64,000 nt of DNA. It comes from Pyxidicoccus xibeiensis. Lineage in GTDB: Bacteria > Myxococcota > Myxococcia > Myxococcales > Myxococcaceae. Every line of letters starts with the position of its first letter. Positions within the stretch are counted from its first letter, which is position 1. Positions 27,373-36,161 of this stretch are shown here, piece by piece. The notes beneath the pieces were generated by a model, which searched no databases, was not told the DNA's origin, and saw nothing but the letters and a program-made list of their open reading frames with translations. The position numbers and the translations under genes are program-made. The stretch covers positions 1 through 64,000 of the forward strand of contig NZ_JAJVKV010000013.1 in NCBI RefSeq assembly GCF_024198175.1, read 5' to 3'.

Positions 27373-28815
27373 ATGAGCATGTCGAAGGAGCCGGTGCGCA
27401 ACGAGTACCTGGACCAGGTGCGTGAGCAGCAGCAGCGCCTGGAGGTGGACCTGAAGGCACGCAAGGTCATGTCCCCTGGGGGGATGCCCCAGCAGAACGC
27501 GATGATGCCCGCGCGGAGGGCGGCCGCCGTCCCGGTCGAGCGGACGGGCAACGCGGTGGACGTGCGCATCAGCGGCTTCTGGAAGTGGAAGACGGTCATC
27601 GTCCCGCCGAACGCCTATGTCGTGCACACGCGCCGGGGCCATTCACAGCCGCTGCACATCGGCCTGGGCGTGTCGTTCCGGTTCGACCCGACGCGGGACT
27701 CGTTCATCGTGGCCCCCGGGGCGATGCAGACCATCATCATCAACGCGCACTGCATCTGCCGCGAGCTGCAGGGACTGCTGGTGCAGGGCTACGTGCAGTG
27801 GATCATCGAGGACTTCGGCACCGCGTACCGGAAGCTGGACTTCACGGACGCGGAGGACCCGATGCGCGTCGTGAATGTGCAGCTGCGCGAGCAGGCGGAG
27901 GCGGCCATCAAGGACAAGGTGGCCACCATGAGCATCGACGCGGTGCTCTCCGACAAGCAGCCCATCATCGAGGAGCTGACGGCCCGCCTCCGACACGTGG
28001 CGGAGGGCGGTGGCGGCGGTGACAAGGGCCTGGGGCTGCGCATCGTCACGGTGCAGATCAAGGAGGCGGTGGTGAGCTCCGCGCGCCTCTGGGAGAGCCT
28101 CCAGACGCCGTTCCGCTCGGAGCGCGAGCGCGTGGCCCGGCTGGCGGCGCTCGGCACGGAGGAGGCGCTGGCACAGCGCGAGCTGGAGGTGGAGCAGACC
28201 CGGGAGCGCATGCGGCTGGAGAGCGACGGTGAGCTCGCCATGCTTCGCGCCAGCAAGGACGCGCAGTCGTACGACCGCGAGCAGTCCGAGCGCCTGCGGC
28301 GGCAGCAGCGCGAGGAAGAGGACGCGCGGCAGCTCGCGCTGGAGCGGCAGCAGTCCGCGCTCCAGACGGTGGAGCTGGAGAAGGCGCGGCTCGCGGTGGA
28401 GGCGGAGCTGACACGGCTGAAGCAGGACTCGGAGGCCGCGCGGCTCAAGCGGGAGGTCCTGGCCCACACCGAGGTCGCGGACGTGCAGCGGGCGGCGGGC
28501 AACCGCCAGGCCAAGGCCGAGCTGGAGCTGATGGACGCGCGGCAGCGCATCCTCAACGAGCTCACTCCCGCCAACGTGCAGGCCCGGTTGGTGGAGCTGC
28601 TGCCCGACATCGCGGAGAAGCTTCCTCAGCCGAAGGAGCTGCGCTCGGTGTCCATCGGCGGGAATGGCGGGACGCAGGACGGGCAGGGTGTAGCCACCCT
28701 GGTGGCACAGATGATGGCCCTGGTGAACATCCTGAAGGCCGATGCTCCTGCGCGTGCTCCGGCGGGCGGGCAGGACGCGAAGGCCGCTCTCCCGGAGGCT
28801 CCTGCGCCCCGCTGA
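27373..28815 (+). CDS. SPFH/Band 7 domain protein with long coiled coil
   Basis: 480 residues. After about 65 variable residues comes an SPFH core (about 66-240): GFWKWKTVIVPPNAYVVHTRRG, LGVSFRFDP, QGYVQWIIEDFGTAYRKLDF and RIVTVQIKEAVVS. Residues about 245-400 are a highly charged Glu/Arg/Gln coiled coil, as in flotillins, followed by a flexible tail. No N-terminal membrane helix is seen, so any membrane attachment would be peripheral. SPFH proteins form oligomeric scaffolds in membrane microdomains. A very purine-rich ribosome site precedes the ATG. It is divergent from the 201-residue ORF. Confidence 0.85.
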   Translation: MSMSKEPVRNEYLDQVREQQQRLEVDLKARKVMSPGGMPQQNAMMPARRAAAVPVERTGNAVDVRISGFWKWKTVIVPPNAYVVHTRRGHSQPLHIGLGVSFRFDPTRDSFIVAPGAMQTIIINAHCICRELQGLLVQGYVQWIIEDFGTAYRKLDFTDAEDPMRVVNVQLREQAEAAIKDKVATMSIDAVLSDKQPIIEELTARLRHVAEGGGGGDKGLGLRIVTVQIKEAVVSSARLWESLQTPFRSERERVARLAALGTEEALAQRELEVEQTRERMRLESDGELAMLRASKDAQSYDREQSERLRRQQREEEDARQLALERQQSALQTVELEKARLAVEAELTRLKQDSEAARLKREVLAHTEVADVQRAAGNRQAKAELELMDARQRILNELTPANVQARLVELLPDIAEKLPQPKELRSVSIGGNGGTQDGQGVATLVAQMMALVNILKADAPARAPAGGQDAKAALPEAPAPR

Positions 28816-28837
28816 GACTCGCGCGGCCCTGACGCCG

Positions 28838-29887
28838 TCAGCCCCTGGCGGAGACGAACCAGTTCCAGTCGTCCTCGTCCAGGGGCCCCGTGTTCTCCCG
28901 GCGCGCGGCGAGCACCTCCGCGCGCCAGGCTTCAGCGCCGCCCGCAATGGGCCAGGCGCGAGTGACGGTGCCGCGCTCGGGCCAGTGGAAGCTGCGCACC
29001 AGCTGGCGATTCACGCGGTCGATGACCTCGGGCGTCGCCCCGGCGCGCAGCTGAAGCTCGGCGCCAATCAGCGCGCCCTGCTCGCGGACGGCACTCGCTG
29101 GCTGCACGGTATCGATGTAGGGCCACAGGCCGAGCAGCGGAGGCTCCACGCCTTCGAGCAGCGCCGCGTGGATGCGGTCATGCCCGTCCAGCAGGAGCCA
29201 CTTCGCGAAGATGTCCACATAGAGCAGCAGCGCGGGAGGCAGCGTCCCGTCCCGAGCGCGCTTGCGCCAGCTCTTCACCCGTCCATCGTCCGGTGCGGAA
29301 GGCGCGCGCAGCGGCAGCACGACCCCGCACTTGTGCTCCGGACGCTCCTGCCACCAGTTCTCCGTCCACGCAGGGAGGAACTGGAGGATGGTGTCCAGCG
29401 AGTGCGGTGAGGTGGGGGCCTGACCGAAGCCCCATTCCATGGAGCTGACGGCGTGGCGGGAGGCCTGCTCCGGGGGGATGACGTCGATGGGGCGCAGGCA
29501 CCAGCGGCCCGTGTGCAGCACCGTCGCGGGGGCGTCTATGAGCGCACGTCCCAGGTATCGCGCCCAGGCTTCCCACCAGGACGGCGTTCCGGGCTCGGAC
29601 GTCACGGCGCGGATGTCAGGCGCGGTCAGGAGCGGCAGCTTCCAGGGCTCGGGGGCTGTCCCCCGGAGGAAGACGCTCTGGTCCCAGTAGGCCTGGATGC
29701 GAGCCCAGAGCAGCGGCTGTCCACCACTCACCAGCCGCAGCCGGAAGTCCGGTGCGGCCTCCATGTGCAGGGCAGGGCGCTGGAGCCAGCGGCCCTCGGC
29801 GGGCACGTGCAGCAGCAGGCCGGAAGCAGCGACCGGCAGGTGCCAGTCGTGGGTGTCATCAGTGGTGATGGTCACACCGGGGTGCAT
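28838..29887 (-). CDS. Hypothetical Trp-rich protein with ParB-like HD motif
   Basis: 349 residues from an ATG with a near-perfect AAAGGAG ribosome site. No signal peptide. The N-terminal half is beta-rich and full of Trp; the C-terminal part contains WLLLDGHDRIHAALLEG, which resembles the substrate loop of ParB/sulfiredoxin-like domains (GHxRxxA). The end is WPIAGGAEAWRAEV. Family not recognised. It converges on the SPFH gene and is divergent from the cytochrome gene. An ATPase/CTPase or nuclease role through the ParB-like loop is speculation. Confidence 0.68.
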   Translation of the reverse strand: MHPGVTITTDDTHDWHLPVAASGLLLHVPAEGRWLQRPALHMEAAPDFRLRLVSGGQPLLWARIQAYWDQSVFLRGTAPEPWKLPLLTAPDIRAVTSEPGTPSWWEAWARYLGRALIDAPATVLHTGRWCLRPIDVIPPEQASRHAVSSMEWGFGQAPTSPHSLDTILQFLPAWTENWWQERPEHKCGVVLPLRAPSAPDDGRVKSWRKRARDGTLPPALLLYVDIFAKWLLLDGHDRIHAALLEGVEPPLLGLWPYIDTVQPASAVREQGALIGAELQLRAGATPEVIDRVNRQLVRSFHWPERGTVTRAWPIAGGAEAWRAEVLAARRENTGPLDEDDWNWFVSARG

Positions 29888-30005
29888 GCACGCTCCTTTG
29901 CTGCCGGCCTCCACAAGCCTATCCGTCTCCATGCGCTGCAGCCCGGTGACACTCTCACGCACCGCCGGTGTTCTCTGGGGTGCCACCCACCCCGGAGACA
30001 TTCCC

Positions 30006-31472
30006 ATGCTTTCCACACGCGTCCTCGCGTGTCTCGCCAGTGCATTTGCACTCGGCGGACTGACGAATTGCACCAGCGACTCGGCACAGGAGCCGGAGGA
30101 GGGCGAGGTGGCGGCGGCCACGGTCCTCGCCACCACCGAGTCCCCGTCCGCTCTCAAGAGCACCGCCGCCGGCAAGAAGCTCTTCAGCGAGGCCTTCGCG
30201 AACACCAACGGGCGCTCGTGCGCGACCTGCCACGTCCTCGATGAGAGCACGGCGCTGCGGCCGGAGAATGTCCAGGCTCGCCTCGCCTCCAACCCGAACG
30301 ACCCGCTGTTCAACCGCATCGACGCGGATGACCCGGAGGCCTCGGTCCCCACATACGAGCATCTGAAGAAGGGCCTCGTCCGCGTCGTCCTCCCGCTGCC
30401 CGCGAACATGGATGTCATCGACACCCAGGGCAACGTCATCACTCCGCCCGACCGGAAGATTGCCGTCTGGCGCGGCGTGCCGAGCATCCAGGATGTCGCC
30501 ATCACCGGGCCGCACTTCCAGCTCGACGGCCGCGAGTCCAACCTGGAGGACCAGGCGCAGGCCGCCATCACCAGCCACAGTGAGGGTGGCCCCGTGTCCC
30601 GCTCGCAGCTGCGCAAGGTCGCGGACTTCCAGCGCGGCGAGTTCACCTCGCCTCGCGCACGGTTCGTCTCCGACCTGCTCGGGTTCGGCGTCCCGCTCGG
30701 CCAGATTCCCGTCCCCGAGGACTTCATGTGGCTCACGCCGCAGGAGCTGCGCGGCCGGGAGGTCTTCAAGGTCGCCTGCGAGGCCTGCCACGGTGGAGCC
30801 ACGCTCAGCCGCATCTCCCATCCGGGCGTCCTGGAGCTTGCCGCCCAGTTCCCGGTGACGAAGCCCGACGGCAACGTCCTCTTCACCCACGTCCCGGGCG
30901 TGGGGCCCGTGCCCGCGCAGGGAGCGCGCGCGGACGTCAACATCGTGAACGTCGCCTTCTCTGGCTTCTCCTACCTGGGACAGATTGGTCAGTTCCCCGT
31001 GCTGTTCAACACCGACATCGAGCTGCCGCGCTACCGGTTCCGCTTCTACACGGATGGCACGCGGACGCAGCAGGTGACAGACCTTCCGCCCAATCCTGTC
31101 ACGGCCAGCGGTCATCCCTATGACCCGAACCCGAAGCTGGATGAGAACGGTGCGCCCATCGTCGGCCCCAACCTCTTCCCGCAGTGGTTCTCCACCGATC
31201 CGGGCCGCGCGGTCATCACCGGCAACCCGCTGGACTTCGAGGCCTTCGACATCCCCACGCTTCGCGGCATCTCGAGGACCGCGCCCTACTACCACGACAA
31301 CAGCGTGGCGAACCTGGAGGTCGTCGTGGACATCTACAGCCAGTTCGTCCTGCCCTTCACCACGCCCCTGAACCTGCCGCCCGTCCACCCACCCGAGACA
31401 CCGGGCGGGCCTCCCGAGTCCCTCAGCGCGACGGAGAAGCAGGACCTGCTCAAGTTCCTGCACCGACTCTGA
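30006..31472 (+). CDS. Di-haem cytochrome c peroxidase-like (MauG family) lipoprotein
   Basis: About 488 residues. A lipoprotein signal with a lipobox-like GLTNC (Cys 22) places it in the periplasm or at the outer membrane. Two haem c sites are present: C72-C75-H76 (CATCH) and C258-C261-H262 (CEACHGG). Between them are WRGVPSIQDVAITGPHFQLDGRE and, in the second half, FDIPTLRGISRTAPYYHDN, all typical of di-haem peroxidases and MauG-type proteins. It may reduce hydrogen peroxide or modify a partner protein. The spacing and length are larger than in classic CcpA (about 340 residues), so MauG-like is the safer name. Its last 23 bases overlap the convergent HEAT-like gene. Confidence 0.88.
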   Translation: MLSTRVLACLASAFALGGLTNCTSDSAQEPEEGEVAAATVLATTESPSALKSTAAGKKLFSEAFANTNGRSCATCHVLDESTALRPENVQARLASNPNDPLFNRIDADDPEASVPTYEHLKKGLVRVVLPLPANMDVIDTQGNVITPPDRKIAVWRGVPSIQDVAITGPHFQLDGRESNLEDQAQAAITSHSEGGPVSRSQLRKVADFQRGEFTSPRARFVSDLLGFGVPLGQIPVPEDFMWLTPQELRGREVFKVACEACHGGATLSRISHPGVLELAAQFPVTKPDGNVLFTHVPGVGPVPAQGARADVNIVNVAFSGFSYLGQIGQFPVLFNTDIELPRYRFRFYTDGTRTQQVTDLPPNPVTASGHPYDPNPKLDENGAPIVGPNLFPQWFSTDPGRAVITGNPLDFEAFDIPTLRGISRTAPYYHDNSVANLEVVVDIYSQFVLPFTTPLNLPPVHPPETPGGPPESLSATEKQDLLKFLHRL

Positions 31473-33162
31473 GCGACCCGTCCAGGACGTCGGCCACATA
31501 GCTGCGAAGAGGGGGAGGGACGTTCTTCACGGGATGTCCCTCCTGTCGCGCCAGGTGGAACTCCAGCGCTTCATCGAGCAGTGCGGAGCAGCACCCCTTC
31601 AAGCTCGCATCGAGCAGTGCGCAGAGGTCCTCGACCGAGCCCAGGCGGGACAGGGCCCAGACTGCCTCATCCGCTCCAGGGGCAATCTGCCTGTTCCCCC
31701 AGGGGCCCTCGGTGGTGAGTGCGCGCAGCAGCACGGGCCGGCTGGCTTCCGCATCCACCTGTCCCAGCCAGCGGAGTGCATCGGCGCGCAGCCAGGGCTC
31801 GGGCGCTTCGAGGGCCGCATGTCGCAGCATGGGAAGCCACTCGCTCCTGCCTTGCTGTGCGAGGCCCGCGGCCGCTCGGAGCCGCACCGCTGGGTGGTTC
31901 GCGTGGATGAGGGAGCCGAGCCGGTCGCACCAACTGGCGCCCGACTCGCCCAGGGCCAGCAGCCCCTCGAGAGCAAAGCACTGCGACACGTCATCGGTGC
32001 CGCGCAGGCCGGTGAGGAACAGCGGGCGGTCTCCGGGCTCGGGCCTCTGTGCCGCAAGCCGGAGGACGAAGCGGACGAGGGGCGTGTTGTCGGCGTACCT
32101 CGCCGCGACGAGTGCCCACCGGATGGCAACGGCCCGGTCGTGGTCGAAGAGACTGTCGAGCAGCTCGTGCCGTACCTCTGTCGCAAGGGTGAAGTCGCAG
32201 AGGTAGCGGTACAGGAACGGCCGGGCTTCCGGCCATTCACAGAGCAACACCGTGGCCCGGGCGAAGGCCGGCTGGCGCTCCACGAGCCCGTAGGGCACGG
32301 TCCAGGCGGAGCTTTCTGCTCGCACGATGCGGAGCAGGAGGCGCAGCAGTGCCTCCTCGCCGAAGTAGCCGCGCAGGTCGGACAGGGGCAGCAGGAGCGC
32401 ATTGGCGGCACGTTGCATCGCGTCGGGCGCATCCCTCACGAGCCGCGCCAGTTCCTCGCGTGACAGTCCGCCGTACAGGAGCCCCTGCTGGTCGTAGGCA
32501 GTCAGCTCCCGGGTCCACTCCGTGAGGAGCTTCCACGCCTCCGGGCGCTCGCGGTGGGCCAGCGCCACGTCCAGGTTTCCCGCTTCCGAGACCTCGTGGC
32601 GGTCGGACTGATGCCAGCGCGTGAACAACCCCTCCACGAGTCGGGCAGGCAGGGGAGCGGTGTCGGAGTCGGCGAGGATTCGTGCTCGCTCCTCTGAGGA
32701 CACCTGGAGCAACGCCGCCTCCACCTCGGTGCCATCGTCGTCGAGTCGTGCCGGGTCCAGGAGGGTGCCCAGCGAGGGGCCACATGGCCCAAGGTGGTAA
32801 TGCCCGGGACAGGTGCGAGCCGACGTTCGATGGAGCAGCTGCGACAGCTCCGTGCCAGAGAGGCGCAGCCCGTGCCGTGCGCCGACCCACAGGGCCCGGT
32901 TGCGAACGGAGAAGTCCTCTCGCGTATCGAAAAGCAGGGTGCGTAGGAGCGGGAGCTGCTCCGGACCTCCGAAGATTCCGAGCAGGCCCACAATCCGGAA
33001 TCGGAGCCACGGGTCCGCCGAGGGCGCCGCTTGCAGGAGGGACAGCACCTGGGCGCGGATGTTCTCGCGCGAGGACCACACCAGACTGGGGACTGAGGAC
33101 AATCCAGACGCCGAGTTGGGACCGGCTGGCGAGACCGGCTGCGAGGACGCAGGAACCTCCAT
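31450..33162 (-). CDS. HEAT-like repeat protein of unknown function
   Basis: 570 residues, no signal peptide. Paired-helix repeats are visible across much of the chain, for example WLRFRIVGLLGIFGGPEQLPLLRTLL, then AVRLRAAAGLAQQGRSEWLPML and WLRADALRWLGQVDAEASRPVLLRAL. The latter two are separated by about 37 residues, as in HEAT/PBS-lyase-like repeats. Such solenoids usually bind proteins. No catalytic domain is seen. Its 3' end overlaps the cytochrome gene by 23 bp on the opposite strand. Divergent from the GlcD-type gene. Base composition is slightly less GC-rich than neighbours. Confidence 0.75.
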   Translation of the reverse strand: MEVPASSQPVSPAGPNSASGLSSVPSLVWSSRENIRAQVLSLLQAAPSADPWLRFRIVGLLGIFGGPEQLPLLRTLLFDTREDFSVRNRALWVGARHGLRLSGTELSQLLHRTSARTCPGHYHLGPCGPSLGTLLDPARLDDDGTEVEAALLQVSSEERARILADSDTAPLPARLVEGLFTRWHQSDRHEVSEAGNLDVALAHRERPEAWKLLTEWTRELTAYDQQGLLYGGLSREELARLVRDAPDAMQRAANALLLPLSDLRGYFGEEALLRLLLRIVRAESSAWTVPYGLVERQPAFARATVLLCEWPEARPFLYRYLCDFTLATEVRHELLDSLFDHDRAVAIRWALVAARYADNTPLVRFVLRLAAQRPEPGDRPLFLTGLRGTDDVSQCFALEGLLALGESGASWCDRLGSLIHANHPAVRLRAAAGLAQQGRSEWLPMLRHAALEAPEPWLRADALRWLGQVDAEASRPVLLRALTTEGPWGNRQIAPGADEAVWALSRLGSVEDLCALLDASLKGCCSALLDEALEFHLARQEGHPVKNVPPPLRSYVADVLDGSLRVGAGT

Positions 33163-33258
33163 AAGCTAACTGGCATACGTCCCTATCGCAACCCACGGTG
33201 GGAAGGTGCGCCCCCACCGTCGGGTTGGAGCACGGTACGGACCGGGAGGTACACGGCG

Positions 33259-34638
33259 ATGTCCCAGGGGACGGCGGACCTGCTCCATGCGCTTGCGGCC
33301 GTGCTGCCGCCCGAGGCGCTCGTCACCGACGCCGACGTGCTCGAAGCCCACCGCCGGGACCAGGCGGAGTGGGCTCCGGCGGGCATGCCCCGCGTCCTCG
33401 TCCGCCCCGGCTCGACCGCCGAGGTGCAGGCCGTCCTCCGGGTCGCCTCTGCCCTGCGTGTTCCCGTGGTGCCCCGGGGCGCGGGCTCGGGGCTGTCGGG
33501 CGGGGCGAACGCCGTGGACGGCTGCATCGTCCTGTCGCTGTCGCGGATGAACCGCGTACTGGAAGTCGACCGGCGCGGCATGTTCGCGGTCGCCCAGCCC
33601 GGAGTGCTCAATGCCGCCGTCAAGGCCGCAGCGGCGGAGCAGGGGCTCTGGTACGCGCCCGACCCGGCGAGCTGGGAGTTCTCCTCCATCGGCGGCAACC
33701 TCGCCACCAACGCGGGCGGCCTGTGCTGCGTGAAGTACGGCGTCACGGGAGACGCCGTGCTGGGGCTCGAGGCCGTGCTCGCGGATGGCTCCGTCGTCCG
33801 CACCGGTGGGCGTACCATGAAGAACTCCGCTGGCTACGGGCTCACCCGGCTGTTCGTCGGCTCTGAAGGCACGCTGGGTGTCATCACCGAGGCCACGCTG
33901 AAGCTGCGGCCCCGTCCTCCGAAGGCGACGACGCTGGTGGCCTCGTTCCCCACGCTCGTGGGCGCCGGGGTGGCGGTGACGGACATCATGGCCTCCACCC
34001 GGCCCTCGCTCCTGGAGCTGATGGACCGCGCCACCGTCCGCGCCGTCGAGGCTTTCGGGCCCATGGGCCTGGACGTGGAGGCCGCCGCGCTCCTGCTCGC
34101 GCGCTCCGATGCGGGAGGCGAGCAGGGCGTGGCGGAGCTCGCCCAGATGGCCGCCGCCTGCGAGTCCGCCGGCGCCACCTTCGTCGCGCAGTCCGCTGAC
34201 GAGGCCGAGGGTGAGCTGCTGATGCAGGCCCGCCGGCTCGCCTATCCCGCGCTGGAGAAGCAGGGCGCCACGCTGCTCGACGACGTCGGCGTCCCGCTCT
34301 CGCGCATCGCGGAGTTGCTGGACGCCGTCGAGCGCAGCGCCGCGAAGCACGACGTGCTCATCGGCACCTTCGGCCACGCGGGCGACGGCAACATGCACCC
34401 CACCGTCGTCTTCGACCGGAATGACCCCGTGGCCCTCTCGCGGGCCCGGGCCGCGTTCGATGACATCCTCCGCGCGGCGCTCGCGCTGGGCGGGACCATC
34501 ACCGGCGAGCACGGCGTCGGCGCCCTCAAGCGGCCCTTCCTCGGCGAGCAGCTCGGTCCGGGCGGGCTGCACCTGCACCACGCCATCAAGGGCGCGCTGG
34601 ACCCACTCGGCATCCTCAACCCCGGCAAGGTGTTCTGA
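33259..34638 (+). CDS. FAD-binding oxidoreductase, glycolate/D-lactate dehydrogenase type (GlcD-like)
   Basis: 459 residues, full length for the FAD-linked oxidase type 4 family. Oxidises an alpha-hydroxy acid such as glycolate or D-lactate. The PP-loop FAD domain shows VVPRGAGSGLSGGA, GNLATNAGGLCCVKYG and NSAGYGLTRLFVGSEGTLGVITEATLKL. The C-terminal domain has FGHAGDGNMHPTV with the family's catalytic His region and ITGEHGVGALKRPFL. No FeS partner (GlcF-like) gene is adjacent. A GGGAGG lies about ten bases before the ATG. The 3' end (LNPGKVF and stop) forms the first copy of an 84-bp triplication. Confidence 0.92.
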   Translation: MSQGTADLLHALAAVLPPEALVTDADVLEAHRRDQAEWAPAGMPRVLVRPGSTAEVQAVLRVASALRVPVVPRGAGSGLSGGANAVDGCIVLSLSRMNRVLEVDRRGMFAVAQPGVLNAAVKAAAAEQGLWYAPDPASWEFSSIGGNLATNAGGLCCVKYGVTGDAVLGLEAVLADGSVVRTGGRTMKNSAGYGLTRLFVGSEGTLGVITEATLKLRPRPPKATTLVASFPTLVGAGVAVTDIMASTRPSLLELMDRATVRAVEAFGPMGLDVEAAALLLARSDAGGEQGVAELAQMAAACESAGATFVAQSADEAEGELLMQARRLAYPALEKQGATLLDDVGVPLSRIAELLDAVERSAAKHDVLIGTFGHAGDGNMHPTVVFDRNDPVALSRARAAFDDILRAALALGGTITGEHGVGALKRPFLGEQLGPGGLHLHHAIKGALDPLGILNPGKVF

Positions 34639-34860
34639 CGTCCGGCCCGTGCCAGCGTCCGCGCCCGGAGGCGCCGCGCATGCTCCGACTCCGGCCTCCT
34701 CAACCCCGGCAAGGTGTTCTGACGTCCGGCCCGTGCCAGCGTCCGCGCCCGGAGGCGCCGCGCATGCTCCGACTCCGGCCTCCTCAATCCCGGCAAGGTG
34801 TTCTGACGTCCGGGCCCGTGCCAGAGTCCGCGCCCGGAGAAACCGCGCATGCCCCGACTC
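34614..34860 (+). repeat. Three tandem 84-bp copies across the GlcD-like stop and next gene start
   Basis: Copies begin at 34614, 34698 and 34782. Each contains the last codons of the flavoprotein gene, its TGA, the spacer, a GGAG ribosome site and an ATG followed by CTCCGACTC or CCCCGACTC. Copies 1 and 2 are near-identical; copy 3 has one inserted G and several changes and carries the real start at 34849. The extra ATGs at 34680 and 34764 open the same 74-codon frame, which overlaps the binding-protein gene out of register. The result is one intact junction plus two duplicated decoys. Confidence 0.9.
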
Positions 34861-36030
34861 ATTCCACTGCTCGCAGCCCTCGCCTTGGGAACCCTCGCCT
34901 GTGAGCGGAAGGCTCCGCCCGCCGCGCCGCCGGAGGCCGCGCCCGTGCCTCAACAGCAGGCCGCCTCGCAGACGGGGCCCATCCTCCTGGGGACACTGGG
35001 CAGCCTCACCGGCTCGGAGGCCTCGTTCGGCACGGTGGTGAGGGACGGCATCCAGTTCGCGATAGAGGAGGTCAACGCGAAGGGTGGGGTGAAGGGCCGC
35101 AAGGTGGAGCTGCGCTCCTATGACACCCAGGGCCGCATCGAGGAGTCCGTGGCCGCGGCCCAGCGGTTGATTGGCCAGGACCGCGTGGCGGTCATCCTCG
35201 GAGACGTGACGTCGTCCGGCTCGCTCGCCATCGCGGACGCCGCGCAGGCGGCGCGGGTGCCCATGGTGACGCCGTCCGCCACGCACCCGGACGTGACGAA
35301 GAAGGGCGACTACATCTTCCGCACCTGCTTCATCGACCCCTTCCAGGGCGGCGCCATGGCGCGCTTCGCCCGCGAGACGCTGAAGCTCGACCGTGTCGCC
35401 GTCCTGCACGACGCCAAGAACGCCTCCTCCATGGGGCTGAGCGGGGCGTTCACCGACGCCTTCAAGGCGCTCGGCGGGACGGTGGTTGCGGCGGAGAGCT
35501 ACTCCAAGGGCGACACGGACTACCGGGGGCCGCTGCTCGCGGTGAGGAGGGCGAAGCCGCAGGCGCTGTACCTGCCCGGCTTCTACAGCGAGGTGGGCGT
35601 CATCGCCCGCCAGGCGCGCGAGCTGGGCATGACGCAGCCACTGCTGGGCGGTGACGGCTGGGAGTCCGACCGCATCTTCGAGCTGGCCGGCGGCGCGCTG
35701 GAGGGCGCGTACTACTCGTCGCACTACGCGGAGGACAACCCCGCGCCGGAGCTGCAGCGCTTCGTCGCCGCGTTCCGCGCGCGCTACGGCCGCTCTCCCG
35801 AGGCCGCCTCCGCCCTGGGCTATGACGCCGCCAAGGTGGCGCTCGCGGCCATCGAGAAGGCGGAGCCCCTGTCCGGCCCCGCCATCCGTGACGCGCTCGC
35901 CGCGACGAAGGACTTCCCCGGGGCCACCGGCACGCTCACCCTGGATGCCAACCGCAACCCGGTGAAGCCCGCCGTCATCCTCACCATCCGCGACGGCCGC
36001 AGGAAGTTCGCCGCCGCCGTGACGCCCTGA
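34849..36030 (+). CDS. Branched-chain amino acid-type ABC transporter substrate-binding lipoprotein
   Basis: 393 residues, LivJ/LivK-like periplasmic binding fold. A lipoprotein signal ends at LACE (Cys 18), followed by a Pro/Ala linker. The mature domain shows ILLGTLGSLTGSEASFG, DGIQFAIEEVNAKGG, GDVTSSGSLAIADAAQ and LLGGDGWESDRIFELAG, all typical of the type I fold for leucine/isoleucine/valine, amides or related ligands. No permease or ATPase genes are next to it, so it either works with a distant transporter or as a sensor. It follows the GlcD-like gene across the 84-bp repeats, which hold its ribosome site. Confidence 0.93.
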   Translation: MPRLIPLLAALALGTLACERKAPPAAPPEAAPVPQQQAASQTGPILLGTLGSLTGSEASFGTVVRDGIQFAIEEVNAKGGVKGRKVELRSYDTQGRIEESVAAAQRLIGQDRVAVILGDVTSSGSLAIADAAQAARVPMVTPSATHPDVTKKGDYIFRTCFIDPFQGGAMARFARETLKLDRVAVLHDAKNASSMGLSGAFTDAFKALGGTVVAAESYSKGDTDYRGPLLAVRRAKPQALYLPGFYSEVGVIARQARELGMTQPLLGGDGWESDRIFELAGGALEGAYYSSHYAEDNPAPELQRFVAAFRARYGRSPEAASALGYDAAKVALAAIEKAEPLSGPAIRDALAATKDFPGATGTLTLDANRNPVKPAVILTIRDGRRKFAAAVTP

Positions 36031-36085
36031 GCCACACCCGCTTCGACGCGGGCCGCCATGCGTCATCGGGCGCCAGGACGCGCAA

Positions 36086-36110
36086 TGGGCCCTCGGTTCG
36101 TTCTGGCCCA
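36086..36110 (+). terminator. Hairpin after the binding-protein gene
   Basis: A perfect 6-bp stem (36086-36091 with 36105-36110) lies about 55 bases past the stop at 36030 and before a second, stronger dyad at 36124-36146. A short 5-bp TTCGA-loop hairpin also occurs at 36037-36052. Together they may end the flavoprotein/binding-protein transcript. Confidence 0.3.
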
Positions 36111-36123
36111 GTTACGCTTCCGG

Positions 36124-36146
36124 GTTGGACAGATTTCCTGTCCAAC
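36124..36146 (+). promoter_or_regulatory. Perfect 9-bp dyad just upstream of a metzincin ribosome site
   Basis: Arms 36124-36132 and 36138-36146 are exact reverse complements around a 5-nt loop. The ribosome site GAGGAAGGG follows immediately and the ATG is at 36162. The dyad could be a protein operator or a leader hairpin that limits or protects the message of this secreted protease. Confidence 0.5.
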
Positions 36147-36161
36147 GAGGAAGGGAACTCC

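Noticed and set aside
34680-34904. Short frame starting in the extra repeat ATGs
   Set aside because: It is made of repeat copies plus an out-of-frame start of the binding-protein gene; no independent signal for a protein.
33166-36066. 966-codon minus-strand frame opposite the GlcD-like and binding-protein genes
   Set aside because: An antisense shadow; it only runs through because the 84-bp repeats keep the frame open.
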